This document shows positions 7,850 through 15,708 of a stretch of 64,000 nucleotides of DNA, in pieces. The stretch lies in assembly GCF_900142975.1 (NCBI RefSeq), contig NZ_LT670848.1, forward strand, positions 2,108,001 to 2,172,000. The letters run 5' to 3'. The stretch is from Salegentibacter salegens. Lineage in GTDB: Bacteria > Bacteroidota > Bacteroidia > Flavobacteriales > Flavobacteriaceae. Both the position numbers and the translations under genes were made by a program. The first letter of the stretch is position 1, and each line of letters starts with the position of its first letter. The notes beneath the pieces are model-generated. The model had not been told where the DNA came from, searched no databases, and saw nothing but the letters and a program-made list of their open reading frames with translations.

Positions 7850-9499
7850 ATGAAAATTAGTTTAAAGACAGCATTAATCCTGTTTTCAGGCATTGCTACC
7901 ATTGGTTTATATACCTCTTGCAATAATGCAAATGGTAAAAACCCGGACAAAAATAAAGATAAAACCACTAAAATTACCATTTTACAAACGGCCGATATTC
8001 ACGGGCAACTTGATTCTCATCCCGAATTATTTTGGGAAGATGAAGAAATAGTTTTTAAAGAACGTGGTGGCCTAGCGCATATTCAAACCCTATTTGAAGA
8101 AGAGCGCGCCAAAAACCCTAATACGGTAATTTTTGATGGCGGTGATCTTATCCAGGGAAGTGGCTATGCCGCACTTTCTGAAGGAAAAATTTTCCCCGAA
8201 ATTATAAAGAATATGGATTACGATCTTCTAGTGCCGGGAAATTGGGAAGTAGTCTATGGCAAGAAAGTAATGATGGATGTTCTACAGGGTTTTGAAACTC
8301 CTGTAATTGTTCAGAATATGTTTCACGAGAAAGATAAAAAAGAACTTTTCCCACCTTACTGGACCAAAGAAATCGAAGGTGTAAAACTCGGTTTTATCGG
8401 GATAAACGATCCTGATGTTCCTGTTCGTCAAAATCCTATTTTTAGTGAAGGCATTGACTTTAGCGGCTTAGACGAGGGCGTGGAAGAACTCATTCAGAAA
8501 GTAAAAAAGGAAGAGAAAGTTGACGCGCTGTTTTTGGTGACCCATTTTGGAATTTTTAAGCAGGTAGAATTGGCTAACAATCCAATTGCTAAAGATGTAG
8601 ATTATATCTTCGGAAACGATACTCATGAACGCGTTCGGGAACCTATAAAAGGGAAGTATGCGAAAGTTACCGAACCCGGAGCTTTTGGCTCTTTTGTAGG
8701 AAAACTGAACTTGTATTTTAAAAATGGAGAAATTGTAGATGAGGAGTATGAGCTGATAGAGGTTGATCCAAAAAAATACCCGGCCAATCCTAAAATTGCT
8801 AAACTAGTCGATAAAGCAAAGGAACCTTATAAAGAGCATTTGGAGACCGTGATTGGTTATACCGAAACGCCACTTTACCGCTATTTAACGGTGGAAAATC
8901 CAATGGACAATATGATCACCGATGCTGCCAAGTGGAAAACCGGTGCCGATATTTCTATCTCTAACGGATTTCGCTTCGGAAATCCCATAGTTCCTGAGAA
9001 TGGAAAACCGGCGCCTATAACCCGAGCTAATTTGTGGAACTTGCTCCCTGTAAATGAAAAAGTAAAAACCGGAAAGGCTACCGGAAAGCAGATAAAAGAC
9101 TGGCTGGAAAGTGAGATGCACAATGCCTTTGCCCAAACTCCAACCGAGCGTTTTGGCGGCTGGATGGTTAGATTTTCTGGAATGGAAGTAGATTTTAATT
9201 CTCAGAATGAAAAAGGTAAACGTATAAAATCGGTTAAGGTAAATGGAGAGAAAATCCAGGATGATGAATATTATACCATTTCTGCCTGTGTGCGGCCCGG
9301 TGACCCAATTGACAATCTTTGCCGAATGCCGAACGTAAAAGATGTAGAAGTGCAAGATTATACTATTCACGAAGTGGTAGAAGAATACCTGCAAAAACAC
9401 TCCCCGGTTTCACCTACACTGGATGGACGTTCTTATTGCGAACATTTAGGTGAAAAATCTTTTTCAACGGTTCCCGGAACCGATTATGAATTCCACTAG
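7850..9499 (+). CDS. SoxB-like / 5'-nucleotidase family lipoprotein
   Basis: A 549-residue lipoprotein (lipobox LYTSC, Cys24) with a dinuclear-metal phosphoesterase domain and a C-terminal 5'-nucleotidase-type domain. Metal motifs: D49-x-H51 in TADIHGQL, Asp99 in DGGD, N131-W-E in GNWEVVYG, His232 in THFG, and His259 in GNDTHERV. Several motifs are nearer SoxB (thiosulfohydrolase) than classical nucleotidases: DGGDLIQGSG, W in place of the nucleotidase His in GNHE, a TH-x-x-V-x-x-P ending, GADISISNGFRFG, and GGWMVRFSGM. Asp257 occupies the position of the first His of the usual GGHxH. It is the last gene of the operon and is followed by a strong hairpin. Thiosulfate or another sulfur ester, or a nucleotide, could be the substrate. 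Confidence 0.75.
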   Translation: MKISLKTALILFSGIATIGLYTSCNNANGKNPDKNKDKTTKITILQTADIHGQLDSHPELFWEDEEIVFKERGGLAHIQTLFEEERAKNPNTVIFDGGDLIQGSGYAALSEGKIFPEIIKNMDYDLLVPGNWEVVYGKKVMMDVLQGFETPVIVQNMFHEKDKKELFPPYWTKEIEGVKLGFIGINDPDVPVRQNPIFSEGIDFSGLDEGVEELIQKVKKEEKVDALFLVTHFGIFKQVELANNPIAKDVDYIFGNDTHERVREPIKGKYAKVTEPGAFGSFVGKLNLYFKNGEIVDEEYELIEVDPKKYPANPKIAKLVDKAKEPYKEHLETVIGYTETPLYRYLTVENPMDNMITDAAKWKTGADISISNGFRFGNPIVPENGKPAPITRANLWNLLPVNEKVKTGKATGKQIKDWLESEMHNAFAQTPTERFGGWMVRFSGMEVDFNSQNEKGKRIKSVKVNGEKIQDDEYYTISACVRPGDPIDNLCRMPNVKDVEVQDYTIHEVVEEYLQKHSPVSPTLDGRSYCEHLGEKSFSTVPGTDYEFH

Positions 9500-9506
9500 A
9501 TAAAAC

Positions 9507-9541
9507 AAACCTCACAAGTGAAGAAATAGCTTGTGAGGTTT
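9507..9541 (+). terminator. Strong hairpin terminator of the sulfur-type operon
   Basis: A perfect 12-bp stem (AAACCTCACAAG / CTTGTGAGGTTT) with an 11-nt loop and a T-rich tail, 7 bp after the stop codon. It lies between convergent genes and may serve both directions. Confidence 0.85.
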
Positions 9542-9551
9542 ATTTTATAAA

Positions 9552-10159
9552 TCACGGCTTTGTAGCTACAAAACGAATTACCGCTGCTTTGCCATTATGG
9601 TATTTTCCTTCAGAAAGTTCTATTAATTTATCTTCAAATTCCTCGAATTTAAATCCGCTAAAGCTGGTTTGTAATTCTTCTTTTGAAAATAACATTTCAG
9701 CATTCTTAGGTCCGCCAGATTTTGGATTCTCTTTCTGAATATCTATTTGTTCTTTACTAAAAGCTTCAAAAATAATTACTCCACCGCGTTTCAGTAACTT
9801 TTTAAAGTTCTTAAGATAGTTTTTTCTTCTTCTGAAAAATGAGCGAAAATCAAAGCAATCACATCAAATTGCTCGTCTTTATAATCAAGCTCTGGCAGGT
9901 CACCTACTTTGTAATCAATTTCTACGCTTTGATTATTAGCCAGGTTTAAAGCTTTTTCCTTACCTTTTTCACTAATATCAAACGCAGAAACCTCCCACTG
10001 CTGGAGCGCAGCATAAACTGCATTTCGACCTTCTCCTTCTGCCGGCAATAAAATTTTACCGGGCCGCATTTCATCAATTTTCTCTTTAAAATATTCGTTC
10101 GGTGCCTGGCCGTAAACATAATCTTTATCAGCGTAGCGTTCATTCCAAAAATCTTTCAT
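9552..10159 (-). pseudogene. SAM-dependent methyltransferase (TehB-like), frameshifted
   Basis: The first 115 or so residues run from MKDFWNERYADKDYVYG through the SAM-binding LLPAEGEGRNAVYAA and FDISEKG to AHFSEEEK, and then the frame breaks. The rest continues in another frame (NYLKNFKKLLKRGGVIIFEAFSK and on) to HNGKAAVIRFVATKP and a TGA at 9552. One base missing from the run of six T at 9820-9825 explains everything; seven would restore a 202-residue protein. It is the third gene of a minus-strand unit, 6 bp after the next methyltransferase gene. The break may be a true mutation or a homopolymer sequencing error. Confidence 0.85.
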
Positions 10160-10165
10160 AAACTT

Positions 10166-10780
10166 TTATTTTTTCTTAAAACAGCAAAAGGTAAAATTCT
10201 GAATCGCCCCAGATGGAGTTTTATGATCTATATTTTCACATTTCAAAAGATCAAATTTTTCCTGCAATAACTGCTGAAGATCTTCTTTTGAATATTGCTT
10301 AACTGTTCTTCCACTACATTTTTCGGGACCGTTTTTTGAAAAGGTTGCAAGAATAACATATCCTCCTGAAGCCACCGCGTTCTCTAAGGTTCTTAAATAA
10401 TTTTCAATTTGATCATCTTCGGTTAAAAAATGAAACGCAGCACGATCGTGCCATAGATGATAAACCTGTGTCACTTCAAATTCTGAAGCATCAGCAACGA
10501 TCCAGTTAACCTTTTCCGCATCTTCATTTAGACGTTTTTGAGATTTTTCCAGGGCTTTTTCAGAAATATCCAAAACAGAAACATCCCGATATTCCTCTTT
10601 TAACAAATAGTCTACAAGATTTGAATCTCCTCCCCCAACGTCTATAATTTTTGAACATTCAGATAATTCCAGTTCTTCAATAAACTTTAAAGAGGTCTCC
10701 GGTTTTTCCTGGTACCAACTGGCATCTTCATAAGATTTTTTATGGTAAACTTCTTCCCAATGTGATTTTGTTTCCTTCAT
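10166..10780 (-). CDS. Class I SAM-dependent methyltransferase
   Basis: A 204-residue cytosolic methyltransferase. Motif I is IIDVGGGDSN (about 45-54), the acidic end of strand 2 is VSVLDISEKALE, and the block WHDRAAFHFLTE is typical of a Bacteroidota family of small methyltransferases annotated only at superfamily level. The substrate is unknown. It lies between two broken genes (MBL-fold gene 3 bp upstream, TehB-like gene 6 bp downstream), so it is the intact middle gene of a three-gene unit. Confidence 0.82.
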   Translation of the reverse strand: MKETKSHWEEVYHKKSYEDASWYQEKPETSLKFIEELELSECSKIIDVGGGDSNLVDYLLKEEYRDVSVLDISEKALEKSQKRLNEDAEKVNWIVADASEFEVTQVYHLWHDRAAFHFLTEDDQIENYLRTLENAVASGGYVILATFSKNGPEKCSGRTVKQYSKEDLQQLLQEKFDLLKCENIDHKTPSGAIQNFTFCCFKKK

Positions 10781-10783
10781 AAT

Positions 10784-11819
10784 TCAATTATTTTCTTCAA
10801 AATTCCACCATTTTTCCTGTGAAAATTGTTCTCCTAAAACATAAGCTTCACCAATTTTTGGCGAGACTACTTCTTGCTCTTGCATTTTGGCTTCTGCCAT
10901 TAACCTCCTAATAGGTTCGTTCCAGGGATGTACAGAAAGCACAAATTTCCCCCAATGCACGGGAAATAAAATTTTAGCATTTATATCTTTCGCAGCTTTC
11001 ACGGTTTCCTCAGGAAACATATGTATTTGCGGCCAATATTTACCATACTGTCCACATTCCAGGAAAGCCAGGTCAAATTCTTTAAATTTTTCTCCAATTT
11101 CTTTAAACTGTGTACTGTAACCCGAATCACTACCAATATATATTTTAAAACCCTCCCATTCTAAAGCGAAAGAAGCCCATAAACTCGTGTTTCTTTTTAC
11201 ATTTCTACCCGAAAAATGACGGGAAGGCACAGCGGTAACTTTTAAATTTTGGTGTACTTCCTCACTTTCATTCCAGTTAAGTTCGGTGATTATACCAGGT
11301 TGTATATTCCAAATGTTCTGCTACTCCCAGGGAAGTAACTATTTTTAAAACTTTTGACCTTAATTGTTTTAAAAATTTATAATCCAAATGGTCATAATGA
11401 TCGTGGGTAAGGATTAGCAGATCAATTTTCGGAAAATCCTCGGCTTGATATAAATCGGTTCCGGGAAAGGATTTTCCGAAGAATTTAAAAGGTGAAGCAA
11501 ATCCGCTAAAAACGGGATCTACCAAAATATTATAACCTTTAAAACTTAGTAGATAAGAAGAATGCCCAAACCATACCACTGCCGGTTTTTTGGTATTTAT
11601 ATTTAATAAATCGGCTTTTTTATGAGGAATTTCTGCTGAAGGCCGAACCGTTTTTGGTCGATTTAGCATCTGTTTCATTATTTTAAACATAGAAACATCT
11701 TCTGGCTGCACCGCGGTAGGTTCGATATTTTGAAACGTGCCGTTTTGTGAATTTTCGGCATTATTTATTCGTTCCAACCTTTTACCTGTAGGTTCTTTTC
11801 CAAATCTTTTTAAGATCAT
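10784..11819 (-). pseudogene. MBL-fold metallo-hydrolase (NAPE-PLD/UlaG-like), frameshifted
   Basis: The N-terminal part (11819 to 11277) carries WFGHSSYLL, DPVFSGFASPF and the zinc motif LTHDHYDHLDY. After LGVAEHLEY the frame is lost and stops. The C-terminal part resumes in another frame at NIQPGIITELNWNE, runs into VTAVPSRHFSGR, and ends with IGSDSGY and FPVHWG. The junction reads as if TGGAATAT had been present twice in tandem, giving EYWNIQPG, and one 8-bp copy was lost, which restores the frame exactly. Family members hydrolyse phospholipid-like substrates or lactones. It is the first gene of the unit with the two methyltransferases. Confidence 0.85.
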
Positions 11820-11873
11820 TAGCTATTTTTTGAATGAAATTACCAAATTCAGCAATTATTGATTCAGGAAAAA

Positions 11874-12911
11874 TTATTCGTATTCCTTCTCATTTTTTTC
11901 CAGCACTTTAATCATATTAAAAGATTTCATTAAATGAAAAAGTCCCGGTAAAATAATAAATCCTCCAATTAAAAGCATGATAGCCAAATTACTTATGGTA
12001 GATTCTGGCGCCAGATTTTCTAACAGACTTATCTCTTTTTCGGCAGTGATTATAATATAAGGAAAATGTGCATAAAGTGCCGCAAAAAGTATTAAAACCA
12101 CCTGGAATCCTGCTAAATATCTACTGGCAATTCGATATTCTTTTTTAATAAATTTCCAAAGCGGAAATAAGAGAATTCCTGATAATCCAACACAGGCCAG
12201 GGAAATAGGATTATGAATAAAATCTTCAGCAAATTTTATCCCGCTGAAGTATCCATAACTGATAAGGATAAAGCCAAGCACCACCAATACAACCGTAAAA
12301 AAAGCCGAGTTTTTAGCGTAGTGTTTACGTGCTTTTCCATCGGCTTCCCCAATTAATAAAGTTGAGGCTAAAAAGGCACAAAGCGCGGCATAAAACAAAC
12401 CTACCAGTAAACTGAAAATATTCAACCAATGCTGCATAAAAAGATCGTAGAAACCGAAAGTTTCATAATCTTCGGTAATAATTATTTCGCCGCCAATTAA
12501 CGCTCCAAAAGACATTCCCAGGAAAACCGGAGTAACAAAACTTCCAATTCTAAAAAGCCAATTGTACCAAAACTGAGATTTATCTAAAACGGCATCATAA
12601 TGCCGAAACACAAAAGCAACACCCCGAAGGGTAATTCCTAATAAAACAAGGCTTAACGGAATGTGCAGGTAAATAATCATCACATTAAAATAAGCCGGAA
12701 ACGCCACCCATAAAATCACCAGCATAATGATTAGCCAAATATGATTTGCCTCCCAAATTGGGCCCATTACCCGGTAAATTGTATCGCGTGTTTGCTCTTT
12801 ATTTTTAGCCGAAGAAAATAACTCAACGATACCGGCACCAAAATCGGCGCCACCGAGTAAAACGTATAATAAAAGCGAAAACAACAGAAAAAACAGAACA
12901 ATATACAGCAT
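11874..12911 (-). CDS. cydB: Cytochrome bd ubiquinol oxidase subunit II
   Basis: A 345-residue membrane protein with about nine helices. It begins in CydB style with LLYVLLGGADFGAGIVELFS, then GPIWEANHIWLIIMLVILWVAFP and FGALIGGEI. Subunit II pairs with CydA to form the bd oxidase, which reduces O2 to water with quinol at high affinity in the cytoplasmic membrane. It starts 2 bp after cydA ends, so they are one operon. No separate small subunit gene (cydX) is apparent downstream. Confidence 0.95.
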   Translation of the reverse strand: MLYIVLFFLLFSLLLYVLLGGADFGAGIVELFSSAKNKEQTRDTIYRVMGPIWEANHIWLIIMLVILWVAFPAYFNVMIIYLHIPLSLVLLGITLRGVAFVFRHYDAVLDKSQFWYNWLFRIGSFVTPVFLGMSFGALIGGEIIITEDYETFGFYDLFMQHWLNIFSLLVGLFYAALCAFLASTLLIGEADGKARKHYAKNSAFFTVVLVVLGFILISYGYFSGIKFAEDFIHNPISLACVGLSGILLFPLWKFIKKEYRIASRYLAGFQVVLILFAALYAHFPYIIITAEKEISLLENLAPESTISNLAIMLLIGGFIILPGLFHLMKSFNMIKVLEKNEKEYE

Positions 12912-12913
12912 AA

Positions 12914-14314
12914 TTAATCTTCAGTTTTATTCATATTACTGGGTTTATTTTTACGGGCCTGATCGCGATCAAATGATTTCATTTTTGAATCATTTTCTGT
13001 GGATTTAGCCTCTTCAGGTTCCTGGTTTAGCGATTTTATTTGACGATTCATCAACCAGGTTACGGTTAGGGCGAGAACGGTATAAAGAAAAAGATAATAG
13101 AAGAAACTATATTTCATCCCTGGCATTGGGGTTACGGCATCTTCAGTTCTCATAATTTGATGGATAATCCAGGGTTGTCTTCCAACTTCGGTAACTATCC
13201 AACCGGCTTCTATCGCCACAAAACCAAGCGGCGCAACTACTATAAACAACAACCAGTAATATTTATTTTTAAGCCAGTTTTTCTTTCTTAAACTTATAAA
13301 ATAGATTAATCCCGCAAACATTAATAAAGTCCCTATTCCAACCATAGTTTGAAAGGCATAATGTACAATCGCTACCGGTGGCAGTTCATCATCAGGGAAA
13401 TCGTTTAAACCTTTTACTTCAGCATCAAAATCTCCAAAAGCCAGAAAGGATAGTGCTTTTGGAATTTCAATCTTATTAGAAACCGTTCTATTTTCTTCAT
13501 CTACAATTCCACCAATATAAAGCGGAGCTCCTTTAGATGTTTCGTAATGCGCCTCCATGGCAGCGAGTTTTACCGGTTGGCGCTCTGCCACATCTTTTGC
13601 TGAAAGATCACCGCTAATAGGTTGTAGAAAAGCGGCAACCGCTCCAAAAACAATAGCAATTTTAAAGGCTTTAGTATGCAATTCTACATTTCTTTTGCGG
13701 AAAATTTGAAAAGCATGAATCCCGGCCACCCCAAAACTGGTGGCAACGAATGCAGCTAAAGTCATATGCAAAGCCTGTGTAAACCAGGCCGGATTTAATA
13801 ATGCTGCAACAGGATCTATATTGGTGAATTCTCCATTTATATAATCAAAACCCGAGGGCGCATTCATCCAGCCGTTGGCAGAAACCACCAGTATTCCGGA
13901 AGCTACCCCTGCGACTCCAATTATCACTCCGGTGAACCAGTGAAATTTTTCGGGAAGTTTATTCCAGCCGTATAGATAAAAACCGAGAGCGATGGCTTCT
14001 ACAAAAAAGGCGGCGCCTTCTAGCGAAAAGGGCATCCCAATGATAGGCCCGGCGTGTTTCATAAATTCGGGCCATAGCATTCCAAGTTCAAAAGAAAGTG
14101 CTGTTCCCGAAACCGCACCGGTAACAAAGAAAATTGCTACTCCTTTTAACCAGGCCATAGTTAATCTTTTATAAATAGGATTTCTGGTTTTTAACCATTT
14201 GTGGTGCGAAACAACCATAAAAAACGGCATCACCATCCCTATACAGGCAAAAATGATATGAAAGCCTAGAGTAAAGGCCATTTGCAGGCGTGCGTAATCT
14301 AAATTCTCCATCAA
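12914..14314 (-). CDS. cydA: Cytochrome bd ubiquinol oxidase subunit I
   Basis: A 466-residue, haem-bearing subunit. Visible hallmarks are the N-terminal FTLGFHIIFACIG (His19, haem ligand), GTALSFELGMLWPEFM, SANGWMNAP, LHMTLAAFVATS (second His ligand) and EVGRQPWIIHQIMRTEDAVTP. The quinol-binding Q-loop region is short, as in the bd variants of many Bacteroidota. The charged tail of about 40 residues ends at the cydB start. A bd oxidase next to sulfur-related genes would suit microaerobic or sulfide-exposed growth, because bd oxidases resist sulfide; that link is inference. Confidence 0.95.
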   Translation of the reverse strand: MMENLDYARLQMAFTLGFHIIFACIGMVMPFFMVVSHHKWLKTRNPIYKRLTMAWLKGVAIFFVTGAVSGTALSFELGMLWPEFMKHAGPIIGMPFSLEGAAFFVEAIALGFYLYGWNKLPEKFHWFTGVIIGVAGVASGILVVSANGWMNAPSGFDYINGEFTNIDPVAALLNPAWFTQALHMTLAAFVATSFGVAGIHAFQIFRKRNVELHTKAFKIAIVFGAVAAFLQPISGDLSAKDVAERQPVKLAAMEAHYETSKGAPLYIGGIVDEENRTVSNKIEIPKALSFLAFGDFDAEVKGLNDFPDDELPPVAIVHYAFQTMVGIGTLLMFAGLIYFISLRKKNWLKNKYYWLLFIVVAPLGFVAIEAGWIVTEVGRQPWIIHQIMRTEDAVTPMPGMKYSFFYYLFLYTVLALTVTWLMNRQIKSLNQEPEEAKSTENDSKMKSFDRDQARKNKPSNMNKTED

Positions 14315-14363
14315 ATTGATTTAATTGATTGGTAGTATTTTTTGTGAAAAATCAATATATTTT

Positions 14364-14840
14364 TCAACGAATAAATTTAGGGAAAAATCTGCCGGTGTGC
14401 TGCCGGTAATCGCGATAATTTGGATATTTTAACCATAATTGTTCTTCTTCGTATACTGATTTAAACAAGAATAAAATTAGCAATAAGACCGTGATTCCTA
14501 TCTTATAAGTGGATGCAAAATATAACGAGAGAAAGAATAGGAAAATTAGAATTCCGGAGTAAATGGGATGCCTTATATATTTAAAAATTCCTGTGGTAAT
14601 TAAACTGGCATTTTCTTTTGGTTTAGGAAAAGGGGAAAGATTGGTGTTGAGTTGAAGGATTGCAGTTAAAACAATTAAAAAACCTATTCAGCTTAAAACT
14701 AATAAAACCGGTTGAAACAGTTCCAACCGGTTAAATTCTAAAGTTTCAATTTCAAATAGCCAGGCTATAAAAAGCAAAAATTGCATCCCGACATAAAAGT
14801 AGTTTTTAAAAGGTATCGCATCAGTTTTCCTGATTGGAAT
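14364..14840 (-). pseudogene. Isoprenylcysteine carboxyl methyltransferase-family membrane protein, with a nonsense codon
   Basis: Translating the minus strand just after the TauE/SafE stop gives KNYFYVGMQFLLFIAWLFEIETLEF, then LFQPVLLVLS, a TGA (14688-14690), and then IGFLIVLTAILQLNTNLSPFPKP, GIFKYIRHPIYSGILIF, YEEEQLWLKYPNYRDYRQ and TGRFFPKFIR. The RHPxYxG and EEExL...YxxY motifs mark the ICMT/PEMT-like methyltransferase family. The TGA probably replaces a TGG. No ATG precedes GMQFLLF in frame, so the start may be damaged too. A restart after the stop would keep the catalytic C-terminal half. Confidence 0.75.
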
Positions 14841-15638
14841 TTACGAAATTTCAGCCCAAATAATGTAAATACCCATTATTAGTACAAACCAGCCGAAACC
14901 TTTTTTCAATTTATTTCCGTCTATAAATTTATTCAGATAAATTCCTATAAACATTCCTATCATGGAAAGTCCGGTGAAAATTGCTAAAAACAGCCATTCA
15001 ATATTCATATTTTGAACATCACCAATAAAACCGATTAGCGATTTGATTGCGATGATTAATAATGAAGTAGCCACTGCTTTTTTCATTGGTAGTTTCGCTA
15101 AAAGCACTAATGCAGGAATTATTAGGAATCCACCGCCTGCACCAACAATTCCGGTTAAAACTCCAACTACAATTCCTTCAATAATAATTAGCGGATAATT
15201 ATAGCGAATTGCTTCATCTTTAGTTTTTTGCTTTCCGTTTTCCCTAATCATAGAGACCGAAGCCAGAATCATTATAATTGCGAAAAACAGCATTATCCCA
15301 ATGTTCTTGGTAATCTCAAATTGCCCGATACTAAAAAGAGATTCTGGAATAGCGGGTACCATCCATTTTCGAGTAGCATAAACCGCAATAAACGCAGGAA
15401 TAGAAAAAACAATGGCAGTTCTAAAATCTACCAGTTTCTTCTGCATATTTTTAAAAGCGCCCACTAAAGAAGATGCTCCAACTACAAAAAGCGAATACGC
15501 CGTGGCTGTCACCGGATTTATTGCCAGTAGATAAACCAGCACGGGAACCGTTAAGATAGAACCCCCGCCACCAATAAGGCCTAAAACAATACCAATCACC
15601 AATGCCCCAACGTAACCCAGTATTTCAAGTATTTCCAT
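14841..15638 (-). CDS. TauE/SafE (TSUP) family sulfite or sulfur-compound exporter
   Basis: A 265-residue membrane protein with about eight helices and the paired family repeats GLIGGGGSILTVPVLVYLL near the start and GIVGAGGGFLIIPALVLL in the middle. The family moves sulfite, sulfoacetate, sulfide or similar anions across the inner membrane. It lies directly downstream of the Crp/Fnr regulator gene but has its own promoter in the 70-bp gap, with the GTAAC-N4-GTTAC palindrome at 15689-15702, linking it to the sulfur-type operon at 5.3 kb. Confidence 0.9.
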   Translation of the reverse strand: MEILEILGYVGALVIGIVLGLIGGGGSILTVPVLVYLLAINPVTATAYSLFVVGASSLVGAFKNMQKKLVDFRTAIVFSIPAFIAVYATRKWMVPAIPESLFSIGQFEITKNIGIMLFFAIIMILASVSMIRENGKQKTKDEAIRYNYPLIIIEGIVVGVLTGIVGAGGGFLIIPALVLLAKLPMKKAVATSLLIIAIKSLIGFIGDVQNMNIEWLFLAIFTGLSMIGMFIGIYLNKFIDGNKLKKGFGWFVLIMGIYIIWAEIS

Positions 15639-15658
15639 ATTATAATTTTATTTCGATG

Positions 15659-15702
15659 CAAAATTACCTGCAATATGGGTGTTGTACAGTAACAAGGGTT
15701 AC
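15659..15702 (-). promoter_or_regulatory. Promoter with GTAAC-N4-GTTAC operator, for the TauE/SafE gene
   Basis: The perfect palindrome GTAAC-AAGG-GTTAC (15689-15702) is preceded by CA, a 16-bp identity with the site before the porin. On the minus strand the -7 element TAATTTTG covers 15666-15659, with its last G 36.5 bp from the palindrome centre. The start codon at 15638 is about 15 nt beyond the expected transcript start. Confidence 0.72.
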
Positions 15703-15708
15703 AAAGAA

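Noticed and set aside
8885..9400. 171-codon minus-strand frame opposite the SoxB-like gene
   Set aside because: Its sequence is the antisense shadow of a well-supported gene, with no family resemblance.
14315..14363. FNR-like site upstream of cydA
   Set aside because: TTGATTTAATTGAT-like sequence is AT-rich and lacks the inverted symmetry of TTGAT-N4-ATCAA.
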